From contig NZ_OY771430.1 of assembly GCF_963674565.1 (NCBI RefSeq), forward strand, positions 1 through 64,000: a DNA stretch of 64,000 nucleotides, in the 5' to 3' direction. A program made the position numbers and the translations under genes. The notes beneath the pieces were generated by a model that had not been told where the DNA came from, did no database searches, and saw only the letters and a list, made by a program, of their open reading frames with translations. This document shows, piece by piece, positions 52,294-61,674 of the stretch; position 1 is the stretch's first letter; each line of letters begins with the position of its first letter. The DNA comes from an uncultured Carboxylicivirga sp. GTDB lineage: Bacteria; Bacteroidota; Bacteroidia; Bacteroidales; Marinilabiliaceae.

Positions 52294-53190
52294 ATGTTGA
52301 GAGTTATAGTTGTAATGTTTCTTCTTCTGGCAGGTATTCATCTGAATGCACAAGAATTGCAATGTGCGGTTCAGGTAGTGTCTCCAAGTGTTCAAGGATC
52401 CAATAAGAAGGTTTTTGAAACATTACAAAAGGCTATCATGGAATTCATGAATAACCAGAACTGGACAAGTGATGTTTTTAAAGCAGAAGAGCGCATCGAC
52501 TGTAATATAATGATTAACATTACAGAAATGGTTTCTGTGGATGAATTCAAAGGAACTATTCAGATTCAGGCTCGTCGCCCGGTTTATAATTCATCTTATT
52601 ATACCGTTTTGTTTAATCATCAGGATGTGGATCTCAATTTTAAATATGTTGAATTTGAGCCACTTATTTTTAATCCAAATGCTTTTGATTCTAACCTGGT
52701 AGGTGTATTGTCTTATTATGCTTACGTAATTCTTGGTATGGATTATGACTCATTCTCAGCGAATGGAGGAACCGAGTATTTTCAAAAAGCTGAGCAAATT
52801 GTAAATCAGGCACAAGGATCAAGTTATTCGGGATGGAAATCGTTTGAAAGTCAGCGTAACCGATATTGGTTAACCGAAAATATATTGAATGAATATCATC
52901 GTCCTTTACGTCAGTGTGTTTATAGTTACCACCGTAAAGGTTTGGATGTAATGAATGATAAACCGGAAGAAGGGAGGGCTGAAATATTAAAAAGTCTCGA
53001 AGATTTGAAAAAGGTTTATCGTCAGCGACCAGGGTCGTTTTTTATGCAAGTGTTTTTTACAGCTAAAAGCGATGAATTGGTTAAAATTTTTGAAGAATCA
53101 TTCTCTATGGAGAAAAGTAAAGCAATTGAAGTGCTTCAGGAGATTGATCCGGGAAATAGTAAGAAATACGAAAAGTTAAGCAGTAACTAA
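52294..53190 (+). CDS. porD: Type IX secretion system protein PorD (DUF4835)
   Basis: A 298-residue exported protein with a signal peptide (MLRVIVVMFLLLAGIHLNA-QE) and the DUF4835 features ELQCAVQVVSP, RIDCNIMINITEM and the aromatic WLTENILNEYHRPLRQCVYSYHRKGLD. PorD is required for T9SS function in Porphyromonas gingivalis, although its exact role is unclear. Its position between coaBC and recN is conserved in the phylum. It fits the presence of two T9SS cargo genes in this window. Confidence 0.88.
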   Translation: MLRVIVVMFLLLAGIHLNAQELQCAVQVVSPSVQGSNKKVFETLQKAIMEFMNNQNWTSDVFKAEERIDCNIMINITEMVSVDEFKGTIQIQARRPVYNSSYYTVLFNHQDVDLNFKYVEFEPLIFNPNAFDSNLVGVLSYYAYVILGMDYDSFSANGGTEYFQKAEQIVNQAQGSSYSGWKSFESQRNRYWLTENILNEYHRPLRQCVYSYHRKGLDVMNDKPEEGRAEILKSLEDLKKVYRQRPGSFFMQVFFTAKSDELVKIFEESFSMEKSKAIEVLQEIDPGNSKKYEKLSSN

Positions 53191-53193
53191 AAT

Positions 53194-54849
53194 ATGCTCA
53201 AGTCTCTGTCAATATCCAATTATGCACTTATTGATAAGGTTAATATCAGCCTTGAAAATGGTTTAACTGTCATTACAGGTGAAACGGGTGCAGGTAAGTC
53301 TGTTTTGTTAGGGGCACTCTCGCTGATTTTGGGTAGCAGAAGTGATTTAACGGCTCTGTTAAACCGAGAAAAAAAATGTGTAGTTGAAGGGGAGTTTTTT
53401 ATTGGTAATAATGGATTAAAGGAAATATTTGAAGTCAATGATGTTGACTTTGAAGAATCTACCATTATCAGACGAGAAGTTTTACCAACTGGTAAATCAA
53501 GGGCTTTTGTAAACGATACCCCTGTAAATTTGCAGTTTTTAAAAGATATTGGTTCTAAACTCATTGATGTTCATTCTCAACATCAGAATTTGTTACTCGA
53601 TGATGTAGGGTTTCAGCGTATGGTTGTTGATTCTGTAGCAGATAATAAACTCTTACAGCAGGATTATTTAATTCAATTTAAGGAATACAAACAGCTAAAC
53701 AGGCAGATTGAACACCTTATTGAAGAAAATAATAAACAGAAAGATGATCTTGATTATCTGCAGTTTCAGTTCAGTCAGTTAGATGAAGCAAAGTTGGTTG
53801 AGGGTGAATTGGAAGAACTAGAAAAACAGCTTCAGGAGCTTTCTCATGTTGAAGAAATAAAAATGAGTTTGGCTGAAGTAGTGGGTGTTTTGAATGATGA
53901 GCCCAAAACAGTGGTTGATTCCTTACGTGATTCTTTAAACAAGATTCATAAAATAGAACAATATTTACACGATGGTGAGGCTGTAGCTCAGCGAATTGAA
54001 TCGGCTTACCTTGATTTGAAAGATCTGGCGGAAGATTTGGGAGCAAGGGTGGAAGATCTCGAATATGACCCTATGCAAATTCAAAAAGTTCAAGATCGTT
54101 TGGATTTGATATACAGTCTTCAGAAAAAACATCATCTGGAAACAATCTCTGAATTGATTGATTTAAAGGATAATATCCAGTCGCAATTAGATAAGATTAA
54201 CTTCTTTGATGATGAGTTGGATAAACTGAAAAAGCATTTAAAAGAAGTTGAAAAAAATCTGAAAGAAAAGGCTGCTAAACTGACTGAGTCAAGAAAGAAA
54301 GTATTGTCGGTTGTTAAAACATCTGTTGAAAAACAATTGCATGCATTAGGTATGCCTCATGCAAATTTTGTTGTTCAGATGTCTTTAGCTGATGAGTATA
54401 TGCCTTTTGGTGTTGATCAAATTGAATTCTTGTTTTCAGGAAATAAAAATGGTACTCCTTCGGCTATCAATAAGGTGGCATCAGGTGGTGAAATGTCAAG
54501 AGTGATGCTGAGTATTAAATCTTTATTGTCATCAGCTAAAGCCTTACCAACTATCATTTTTGATGAAATTGATACAGGAGTTTCAGGAGAGGTGGCTGAT
54601 CAGATGGGTGTAATCATGTCGGAAATGGCAAAGGCGATGCAGGTAGTTAGTATAACACATCTTCCACAAATAACTGTAAAAGGGCATCATCATTATAAAG
54701 TTTTTAAAACAGATAATGAACATACTACTGTTTCTCAGATAAAAAAACTTTCACACGAAGAGCGTATTGTTGAGGTTGCAAAAATGTTAAGTGGGTCCAC
54801 TTTAACAGATGAAGCAATGAAAAACGCTCGTTCTCTATTGAAAAACTGA
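53194..54849 (+). CDS. recN: DNA repair protein RecN
   Basis: A 551-residue SMC-like ATPase acting in double-strand break repair. Walker A GETGAGKS is at 29-36, followed by a long coiled coil (about 155-375), ASGGEMSRVMLSIKSLL as the ABC signature, and Walker B TIIFDEIDTGVSGEVA. It starts 3 bases after porD and ends the cluster. Confidence 0.96.
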   Translation: MLKSLSISNYALIDKVNISLENGLTVITGETGAGKSVLLGALSLILGSRSDLTALLNREKKCVVEGEFFIGNNGLKEIFEVNDVDFEESTIIRREVLPTGKSRAFVNDTPVNLQFLKDIGSKLIDVHSQHQNLLLDDVGFQRMVVDSVADNKLLQQDYLIQFKEYKQLNRQIEHLIEENNKQKDDLDYLQFQFSQLDEAKLVEGELEELEKQLQELSHVEEIKMSLAEVVGVLNDEPKTVVDSLRDSLNKIHKIEQYLHDGEAVAQRIESAYLDLKDLAEDLGARVEDLEYDPMQIQKVQDRLDLIYSLQKKHHLETISELIDLKDNIQSQLDKINFFDDELDKLKKHLKEVEKNLKEKAAKLTESRKKVLSVVKTSVEKQLHALGMPHANFVVQMSLADEYMPFGVDQIEFLFSGNKNGTPSAINKVASGGEMSRVMLSIKSLLSSAKALPTIIFDEIDTGVSGEVADQMGVIMSEMAKAMQVVSITHLPQITVKGHHHYKVFKTDNEHTTVSQIKKLSHEERIVEVAKMLSGSTLTDEAMKNARSLLKN

Positions 54850-54932
54850 ACAGAGCTTCATAAATTGTAAGAACTAAATTGAAATCTGTTTGTTATTTTA
54901 AGCTGAACAATGTTGAAATAATTAAAATGTAA

Positions 54933-54963
54933 CTTGTGAAGTGCAACATATACTATATATTTG
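54933..54963 (+). promoter_or_regulatory. fabI promoter
   Basis: TTG at 54934-54936, 19-base spacer, TATATTTG at 54956-54963, a good fit to the consensus. Leader about 15 bases. Confidence 0.65.
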
Positions 54964-54984
54964 TGCGCTCAAAAATAAACTGAT

Positions 54985-55830
54985 ATGGGATTTGATCTTT
55001 TAAAAGGAAAAAGAGGTATTGTTTTCGGAGCACTTAATGACATGTCTATTGCATGGAAAGTGGCTGAAAGGGCAGTAGAAGAAGGTGCCCAGATTACTTT
55101 GTCGAACACACCGGTAGCCTGCCGTATGGGAGAGGTTGTGGAGCTAGGTAAAAAATTAAATGCTGAAATTATTCCTGCCGATGCAACTAATGTTGCTGAT
55201 CTTGAGAACGTATTTGCTAAGTCAATGGAAGTGTTAGGTGGTAAAGTTGACTTTGTTTTACACTCAATCGGTATGTCATTGAATGTGCGTAAAAAACGTG
55301 TATATCATGACCTTGATTATAATTATCTGACAAAAACGCTTGACATTTCTGCTATTTCATTCCACAAAATGTTGCAGGTTGGTTTCAAAATGGATGCTAT
55401 TAGTGAGTGGGGCTCTGTTTTGGCTTTAAGCTATGTGGCTGCGCAACGTACGTTTTATGGATATAATGATATGGCTGATGCGAAAGCATTGTTGGAATCA
55501 ATCGGACGTAGCTTCGGTTATATTTACGGACGCGAACGTAAAGTACGTGTGAATACTATTTCGCAATCACCAACCGTAACTACTGCTGGTAGTGGAGTGA
55601 AAGGTATTGATGGTTTGATTGACTTCTCAGAGCGTATGTCACCACTAGGTAACGCAGATGCTTTGGATTGCGCGAATTACTGTATTACCATGTTTTCAGA
55701 TTTAACCAAGAAGGTTACCATGCAAAATCTTTTCCATGATGGAGGATTCTCAAACGTGGGTATGAGTCTGAGGGCAATGACACAGTACAACAAAAGTTTC
55801 GATGAGAACGATATAAAGGATATGTACTAA
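54985..55830 (+). CDS. fabI: Enoyl-[acyl-carrier-protein] reductase
   Basis: The 281-residue FabI-type SDR catalyses the last reduction of fatty acid elongation. It has the divergent nucleotide motif GALNDMSIAW (15-24), HSIGMS at 93-98, and the FabI catalytic pattern Y160-x6-K167 in YGYNDMADAK. The C-terminus is about 15-20 residues longer than in E. coli. It is transcribed alone between its own promoter and terminator. Confidence 0.94.
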   Translation: MGFDLLKGKRGIVFGALNDMSIAWKVAERAVEEGAQITLSNTPVACRMGEVVELGKKLNAEIIPADATNVADLENVFAKSMEVLGGKVDFVLHSIGMSLNVRKKRVYHDLDYNYLTKTLDISAISFHKMLQVGFKMDAISEWGSVLALSYVAAQRTFYGYNDMADAKALLESIGRSFGYIYGRERKVRVNTISQSPTVTTAGSGVKGIDGLIDFSERMSPLGNADALDCANYCITMFSDLTKKVTMQNLFHDGGFSNVGMSLRAMTQYNKSFDENDIKDMY

Positions 55831-55838
55831 GATACTGA

Positions 55839-55865
55839 AAAGGGTGCCGAAAGCACCCTTTTTTT
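55839..55865 (+). terminator. Terminator after fabI
   Basis: AAAGGGTGC pairs with GCACCCTTT around CGAAA, followed by T7. Confidence 0.9.
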
Positions 55866-55899
55866 ATAGGTATTGCTTTCTGAAATCCACGTCATTAAA

Positions 55900-55931
55900 T
55901 TTTCTAATTCTATCTATTATCACTACATTTG
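55900..55931 (+). promoter_or_regulatory. cysDN promoter
   Basis: TTTTC at 55900-55904 and TACATTTG at 55924-55931 fit the -33/-7 pattern. TGGCC (55930) and GGCCA (55952) form a spaced dyad over the start region that could bind a regulator; this is weak. Confidence 0.5.
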
Positions 55932-56005
55932 GCCTCGTTTTTGCAACTAGCGGCCATTGAGCTGACAAAGGCTTTAATTATAGTAGGAAAATTTTAAAAC
56001 TTATC

Positions 56006-56911
56006 ATGGATAAATACCGGATAAATCACCTTAAAGAATTGGAAGCAGAATCGATTTTCGTAATCAGGGAAGTTGCTGCCCAATTTGAAAATCCTGTAAT
56101 GTTATTTTCTGGTGGAAAAGACTCTATCGTTATGTTTCATCTTGCGCGTAAAGCATTTTGGCCTGCCAAAGTGCCGTTCTCTTTGATGCATATCGATACA
56201 GGTCATAATTTCCCGGAAACAATAGAATACCGTGATCGTCTAATGGAACAAACCGGAACAAAATGTATTGTTGCCTTGGTTCAGGATTCGATCGATCAGG
56301 GAAGAGTTGTTGAAGAAAAAGGATTTAATGCCAGTCGTAACAAATTACAAACGGTTACTTTGCTTGATGCAATTGAGAACAATAAGTTTGATGCTGCGAT
56401 GGGAGGTGGTCGTCGTGATGAAGAAAAAGCAAGAGCAAAAGAACGCTTCTTCTCTCATCGTGATGAATTTGGCCAGTGGGATCCTAAAAACCAGCGTCCA
56501 GAACTTTGGAATTTGTTTAACGGCCGTAAAAATATGGGAGAGCATTTCCGCGTGTTCCCTATCAGTAACTGGACAGAAATGGATGTTTGGCAATATATCT
56601 ACATGGAAAAGATTGAATTACCAAGCTTATACTTTACACATAAACGAGAAGTATTTAACCGCGATGGCGTGTGGATGGCAAATGAGCCATGTATGACGTT
56701 GAAAGATACTGAGAAGTTAGAAATGAAAGATGTGCGTTGTCGTACCATTGGTGATGTTACCTGTACTGGTTTAACATTGTCAACTGCTAACTCTATTGAA
56801 GATATTATTCTAGAGGTGGCAGCAACTCGTACAACTGAACGTGGTGGTCGTGCTGATGATAAGAGGTCAGAATCAGCTATGGAAGATCGTAAGCGTGAGG
56901 GATATTTCTAA
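56006..56911 (+). CDS. cysD: Sulfate adenylyltransferase subunit 2
   Basis: A 301-residue PP-loop ATP pyrophosphatase with SGGKDS at 35-40, GGGRRDEEKARAKER and the C-terminal TERGGRADDKRSE. With CysN it makes adenosine 5'-phosphosulfate from sulfate and ATP, the first step of assimilation or of sulfation donor synthesis. cysN follows 28 bases later. No cysC, cysH or reductase gene is in the window. Confidence 0.95.
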   Translation: MDKYRINHLKELEAESIFVIREVAAQFENPVMLFSGGKDSIVMFHLARKAFWPAKVPFSLMHIDTGHNFPETIEYRDRLMEQTGTKCIVALVQDSIDQGRVVEEKGFNASRNKLQTVTLLDAIENNKFDAAMGGGRRDEEKARAKERFFSHRDEFGQWDPKNQRPELWNLFNGRKNMGEHFRVFPISNWTEMDVWQYIYMEKIELPSLYFTHKREVFNRDGVWMANEPCMTLKDTEKLEMKDVRCRTIGDVTCTGLTLSTANSIEDIILEVAATRTTERGGRADDKRSESAMEDRKREGYF

Positions 56912-56939
56912 ACTTGTAAAATCAGAAAAACAAAATAAT

Positions 56940-58217
56940 ATGTCCGGAAAAGAATCAGGATATTTAGATATGGAACTTTTACGTTTTACCACAGCAGGTA
57001 GTGTGGATGACGGAAAAAGTACCTTGATTGGAAGATTGTTATACGATAGTAAGGCAATTTTCGAAGATCAAATGGAAGCTATCGAGCGTGTTAGTGAGCG
57101 TTCGGGTCACGAAGAAGTTAACCTTGCTTTGTTAACCGACGGATTACGTTCGGAGCGTGAACAGGGAATAACCATTGATGTGGCTTATCGTTATTTTGCT
57201 ACTCCTAAACGTAAGTTTATCATTGCCGATACACCAGGACACATACAGTATACCCGTAATATGGTTACAGGTGCGAGTACTGCCAATGTCGCTTTGATTC
57301 TTGTTGATGCACGTCATGGTGTTTTGGAGCAAACTTTGCGTCATGCATACATTGCTTCTTTGTTACAGATTCCTCATGTAATCTTCTGTATCAATAAAAT
57401 GGATTTGGTTGATTATAGCCAGGAGACATTTGAAAAGATAAAAGCTGATATTGATGCCGTATCATCTAAATTATCGGTTAAAGATATTCGATTTGTACCT
57501 ATCAGTGCCTTAAAAGGTGATAATGTGGTTGATCGATCTACAAAAATGGACTGGTACGATGGACCAACTTTGATGTATTTGTTGGAGAATATTCATATCA
57601 GTAGTGATATTAATCACGAAGATTTTCGTTTCCCGGTTCAGTATGTCATTCGTCCTCAGTCGGCTGACTGGCCTGATTACAGAGGCTATGCAGGTCGAAT
57701 TGCTTCAGGAGCTATTAAATTAGGTGACGAAGTGAGTGTAATGCCTAGCGGGTTCACTTCAAAGGTTAAAACCGTTGATATGATGGAAGAGCCTTTGGAG
57801 GTAGGTTTTGCGCCTCAATCGGTGTCAATAACATTAGAAGATGATATTGACATTAGCCGTGGTGATATGTTGATTAAATCCAACAATGGTTCAAAACCAA
57901 CGGCAAGTCAGGATGTTGATGTAATGATATGTTGGTTCAATGAACGTAAACTGGTTCCAAGAGGTAAATATGTTGTTCGTCATACTTCAGCTGATGCCAG
58001 GGCAATGGTTACTGACATTCAATATAAGATGAATATCAATACTCTTGAAAAGAATGAAGATGACAAGGATGTTAGTATGAACGATATTGCACGCATTAAA
58101 CTTCGTACTACAAAACCTTTATATTTCGATTCGTATAGCAGAAACCGAATTACCGGAAGTTTAATTTTGGTTGATGAAGGAACCAACGAAACAGTTGCTG
58201 CAGGTATGATTATATAG
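56940..58217 (+). CDS. cysN: Sulfate adenylyltransferase subunit 1 (GTPase)
   Basis: A 425-residue EF-Tu-like GTPase that drives APS synthesis by CysD. It has G1 AGSVDDGKS (19-27), G3 DTPGH, G4 NKMD, and two C-terminal beta-barrel domains. ATG at 56940 is used: the longer frame would overlap cysD by about 70 bases and adds an unrelated tail. It is not fused to APS kinase (CysC). Confidence 0.94.
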   Translation: MSGKESGYLDMELLRFTTAGSVDDGKSTLIGRLLYDSKAIFEDQMEAIERVSERSGHEEVNLALLTDGLRSEREQGITIDVAYRYFATPKRKFIIADTPGHIQYTRNMVTGASTANVALILVDARHGVLEQTLRHAYIASLLQIPHVIFCINKMDLVDYSQETFEKIKADIDAVSSKLSVKDIRFVPISALKGDNVVDRSTKMDWYDGPTLMYLLENIHISSDINHEDFRFPVQYVIRPQSADWPDYRGYAGRIASGAIKLGDEVSVMPSGFTSKVKTVDMMEEPLEVGFAPQSVSITLEDDIDISRGDMLIKSNNGSKPTASQDVDVMICWFNERKLVPRGKYVVRHTSADARAMVTDIQYKMNINTLEKNEDDKDVSMNDIARIKLRTTKPLYFDSYSRNRITGSLILVDEGTNETVAAGMII

Positions 58218-58239
58218 TTTATAATAGATACAAAAATAT

Positions 58240-58269
58240 AAGAGGAGGTCATCGGCTTCCTCTTTTTTT
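58240..58269 (+). terminator. Terminator after cysN
   Basis: AAGAGGA pairs with TCCTCTT across an 11-base loop, followed by T7. Confidence 0.7.
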
Positions 58270-58291
58270 GTTGAAATTTTATTGATATTAT

Positions 58292-58326
58292 AAAAAAAAC
58301 GCATCGGATTATATCCGATGCGTTTC
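58292..58326 (-). terminator. Terminator of the FadL-like protein operon
   Basis: AAACGCATCGGAT and ATCCGATGCGTTT form a perfect 13-bp stem with a 3-base loop. T8 follows on the minus strand. Confidence 0.88.
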
Positions 58327-58354
58327 TGTATTGTATAAATGGTTGACTAAATTT

Positions 58355-59899
58355 TTAGAATTTCCATCCGAATGTAAAAGATGCCTGATGTCTTTTGTTT
58401 GAAGTGTAAATAGGAGTGTCAGTTACACCATAAAACATATCATAAGAGTTTAACGAAAGGGCATCGTCATACATAGTTAAAGAATAAGCAGCATCAAAAA
58501 AGAAACTCTTATTTCTAATGCCAAATCCTCCTGTATACATCCATTTATCCAATTTAACATCAGTCATTCCATCTTTGAATGGAGAATCAAAATAAGCTGC
58601 ACCAGCTCTAAGTGCTAAGTAAGGTAAAGGTTTAATTTCTATACCAGCTTTTAAATCATGACTGATTTTGAAATAGTCTTTAATATCCTGATTCAAATCT
58701 TCAAAATCAGGAACATATTCGTCTTTAGCGCTAATCTTAGAGGCAGTATGATCGGTTAATTCGTAATCGAATGATATAATTGCTTTATTTCCTATGATGT
58801 ATGCAAAACTACCTTGAGCACGGTATGGTGTTCTATAGTTATATGAAAAATATCCGTCCATTCCTTCATCTAAATGATCATCATTTAAGAAATATGCATT
58901 AATGCCATTTGAATAATCTTCATCAATGGTATAGAATGTAGGTAAATGGAATGATGCACCTAACCTGATAGGATGTAAATTGAAAATAGCACCCAGTTTA
59001 GCATTGATGCCAAAACCATTTTGTGAAAATTTTGAGTAAGCTTCGTAATAATTCAAATCATCATAAAAAGCTGGATCAAAACCATTAAAATTTATCTCTC
59101 TGAATATTGCGGTTTCTTCATATTTGAATGATTGAAAGTTAATGGATCCTCCTAATAGTACAATATTACTGATATTAGCTCCCATTGTAATTCCGTATTC
59201 TCCGGAATAGCCACTTTGTTCTCTCTCAAAATTTTGGTTTATTCCATTAAGATTACGATCGTAAATGAGGTCATTATCTGCATCGTACATCTCGTAATGG
59301 GTCATATAAGTATTATTGGTAACGGGATCAATTAAGTATGCTTTATAGGCATAAGATTCTCTTCCTCTTAATTGGTTTTCAAATAGCCCATCAGCATCCA
59401 TTACTATATTGGCAAGAAGAGTATTGGGGTAAAAACTTCCACTTGAATAATCAGAAACATTCCTGCCTATTTGAGTATACAAATTGTTGTTAAAGTCGGC
59501 TGTTCGGTTATAGGTCACACCAAAGTGAGTACTTATAATGCCTTCTTTCTTTTCTCTTAGTGTTTGAAAAGTAGATACTCCACCAATCTGGTTGAATGGA
59601 AAACTAAATGCATCATCAGCACTTGAAAATTCTCCATAGCTGGAATTGGTTTTGTTAAAAGAGAAGGAAGGTGTGAAAGCAAACTCTGAGGTTCGGTATA
59701 CTGCAATACCTGCAGGGTTAATGCTGATAGCACTTAAATCACCACCCAATGCTCCAAATGCATTGGCCATCCCCAATGATCGGGCGGTTCCTGTTAATTC
59801 TCTTGAATTAAAGCGTAAAGCATCATCTAAATTTTGAGCGTTTAGGCTAACTGAAAGGCATACAATACCTAATGAAAATATATAAGATAACTTTTTCAT
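58355..59899 (-). CDS. FadL/OmpP1-like outer-membrane beta-barrel protein
   Basis: The 514-residue protein has a signal peptide (MKKLSYIFSLGIVCLSVSLNA-QN), then ARSLGMANAFGALGGDLSAISINPAG, typical of the FadL/OmpP1/TodX hatch region, many alternating amphipathic strands, and a C-terminal FTFGWKF with a final aromatic residue. Such porins carry hydrophobic molecules across the outer membrane; the substrate here is unknown. ATG at 59899 is preferred over a TTG two codons upstream. It lies 29 bases after the Ser/Arg-rich lipoprotein gene, so the two are probably co-transcribed. Confidence 0.85.
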   Translation of the reverse strand: MKKLSYIFSLGIVCLSVSLNAQNLDDALRFNSRELTGTARSLGMANAFGALGGDLSAISINPAGIAVYRTSEFAFTPSFSFNKTNSSYGEFSSADDAFSFPFNQIGGVSTFQTLREKKEGIISTHFGVTYNRTADFNNNLYTQIGRNVSDYSSGSFYPNTLLANIVMDADGLFENQLRGRESYAYKAYLIDPVTNNTYMTHYEMYDADNDLIYDRNLNGINQNFEREQSGYSGEYGITMGANISNIVLLGGSINFQSFKYEETAIFREINFNGFDPAFYDDLNYYEAYSKFSQNGFGINAKLGAIFNLHPIRLGASFHLPTFYTIDEDYSNGINAYFLNDDHLDEGMDGYFSYNYRTPYRAQGSFAYIIGNKAIISFDYELTDHTASKISAKDEYVPDFEDLNQDIKDYFKISHDLKAGIEIKPLPYLALRAGAAYFDSPFKDGMTDVKLDKWMYTGGFGIRNKSFFFDAAYSLTMYDDALSLNSYDMFYGVTDTPIYTSNKRHQASFTFGWKF

Positions 59900-59928
59900 G
59901 ATCAAAAAATTAGAGTTTAGGTTATGTT

Positions 59929-61431
59929 TTATCTTGATCCTCTGCTTGATCCTCCGCTTCGACTAGATCCTCCTCCAGAACTTCTGGAACCTCCACTGGA
60001 TGATCCGCTACTTGAACTCCTTGAACTACTACCGCTGTAACTACTTCTCGAACTTGATCCGGAACTGGAGCTGCTGCTTCTGTAACTGCTACTGCTAGAA
60101 CTTGAAGAGCGTGAAGGAGTGTATGAACTCCTAGAGCTACTGCTTGAGCTGCTGCTCCTTGAACTTGACGAGCTTGAAGGAGTATATGTACTTCTACTGG
60201 AACTGCTTGATCGAGCAGGTGTGTATGTTGAGTTCGATGAAGAACTTCTTGATGAGTTGGAATACCTGCTTGAAGAAGTATTTGAAGAACTTGTGCTTGT
60301 ACTACTTGTTCTCGAATTTGAATAACTGCTTCGGGAATTGGTAGGCGAAGTTGAAGTTCTTGTATAACCTGTATTTCTGTTATAACTGGCTCTTGTTGAG
60401 CTGGTATAATTAGTTGTAGGGGTATAACTTCTTCTGGTTGTTCTGGTGTCTGTATTTGAACTAGTGGCTGTTCTTGCAGAAGTTGATCTTGTGTAAGAAC
60501 TTGCAGAAGTCGATACAACTCTTTGGCTTCTGTCTGCACTAGTGCTTCTGGCACTGGTTACACGGGTTGTTCCATCAGTTCTGGCTGAGGATCTGATATT
60601 ACCAGTACGTGAAGTTGAAATCCTGCTTGAACGCCCTGTTACTGAACTCATACCTCTTGGTTCATAGTTTCTGGGATGTGAAGCTATTCCATAGCCCCCA
60701 TGACCTGCATAATATCCACCTCCATAATAGTAAGATGGGTAGTTGTACCATCCTCCATAATTGCACCAAGGATCCCAATATCCATAATAAGGCCATCCAT
60801 AACCATAGTATCCCCATCCACAGCTAAAGGACATATTCCAACGCCATGGATTTCTATAAAGGCCATAATTAAACATGTAATCATTATACATAGGATTGCT
60901 CCAGCTTGGAAAAACATATGCATAGTTTCCATCAACATAAACATTCCAATCCCACGTATTCATGTAAATCATATCGTAGTATAATGGAGACCAGTATGGT
61001 ATTCCATTAAATGGACCATGAAATTTAATCAGTCGTTCTGCATAATCCTGATCCATATCAGAACCTTGAAAACCATTCACCCAATATCCGGTTTCTTCAT
61101 TGTAATAAACAAGTGAATCAACCTCTGGAATGGTATCGTTTCCAAGTAATGAAAGATAATCACTTTGAATCTGTGTAAAATCACGGTTATCATCTTGTGC
61201 TAACTCCGATTTTTCATATTCATATTTAAGCTGAGAAAAATCTTTTTCATCTTGCTTTTTAGTTTCCTCATTAACTTGTACCGGCGCATATTTGTCGGAA
61301 ACAGTCATGGGTTGATCCTTAGGACTGTAATACAAATCGTCCTGATAGTAACTGCTGTCATTCCATTGGGTGGAGCTACATGCTGCCAAAAATGACAGTA
61401 AAATAAGGCTTATGATTGGCTTTGAACGCAT
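59929..61431 (-). CDS. Lipoprotein with aromatic middle and long Ser/Arg-rich tail
   Basis: A 500-residue protein not assigned to a family. The signal peptide ends at lipobox LAAC (C18). Residues 20-130 are acidic and Tyr/Asp-rich. Residues about 150-250 are dominated by Trp, Tyr and Gly (for example WGYYGYGWPYYGYWDPW). The remaining 240 residues are low-complexity Ser, Thr and Arg with YTP spacers and end in SGGSSRGSR. The tail is strongly basic and probably disordered. A surface or periplasmic structural role, or binding to acidic glycans, is possible but unproven. It heads an operon with a FadL-like barrel. Longer antisense or alternate-frame open frames over the tail are by-products of repeated Ser codons. 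Confidence 0.8.
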   Translation of the reverse strand: MRSKPIISLILLSFLAACSSTQWNDSSYYQDDLYYSPKDQPMTVSDKYAPVQVNEETKKQDEKDFSQLKYEYEKSELAQDDNRDFTQIQSDYLSLLGNDTIPEVDSLVYYNEETGYWVNGFQGSDMDQDYAERLIKFHGPFNGIPYWSPLYYDMIYMNTWDWNVYVDGNYAYVFPSWSNPMYNDYMFNYGLYRNPWRWNMSFSCGWGYYGYGWPYYGYWDPWCNYGGWYNYPSYYYGGGYYAGHGGYGIASHPRNYEPRGMSSVTGRSSRISTSRTGNIRSSARTDGTTRVTSARSTSADRSQRVVSTSASSYTRSTSARTATSSNTDTRTTRRSYTPTTNYTSSTRASYNRNTGYTRTSTSPTNSRSSYSNSRTSSTSTSSSNTSSSRYSNSSRSSSSNSTYTPARSSSSSRSTYTPSSSSSSRSSSSSSSSRSSYTPSRSSSSSSSSYRSSSSSSGSSSRSSYSGSSSRSSSSGSSSGGSRSSGGGSSRSGGSSRGSR

Positions 61432-61674
61432 AACGAATCCTCCAAATTTGAACGGTTTTATTTACTTAAAACAAAGCAAAAAGCGTACCATAAATTTAAA
61501 AATGTAAAAAAAGCTAAAAATTATCACTAAAAGTTTTCTGGCTTTTTTTGCAAGGTGTATTGGGATGCATTGATAAGATTAAAAAAAAGGCTTTTAACTG
61601 CCTAATGTTTTGGATGAATTTTTGTTATTTTGTGCGTCTTTACAAGAATATTGGAATAATATAAGAGAATAGAT

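Noticed and set aside
56841..56939. Extended N-terminus of cysN overlapping cysD
   Set aside because: The extra 33 residues are the cysD end read in another frame; the family starts at the ATG at 56940.
1341..58326. Similar hairpin arms ACGCATC...GATGCGT at 1344 and 58299
   Set aside because: Considered as a repeat family, but the inner stem and loop differ and both fit simple terminators; two matches of 7 bases are not enough.
59922..60554. A 210-codon alternate-frame open frame, and opposite-strand frames, over the Ser-rich tail
   Set aside because: They arise from the repeated serine codons of the lipoprotein gene; their composition (Gln/Val/Leu runs) matches frame-shifted repeats and no start signal or family supports them.
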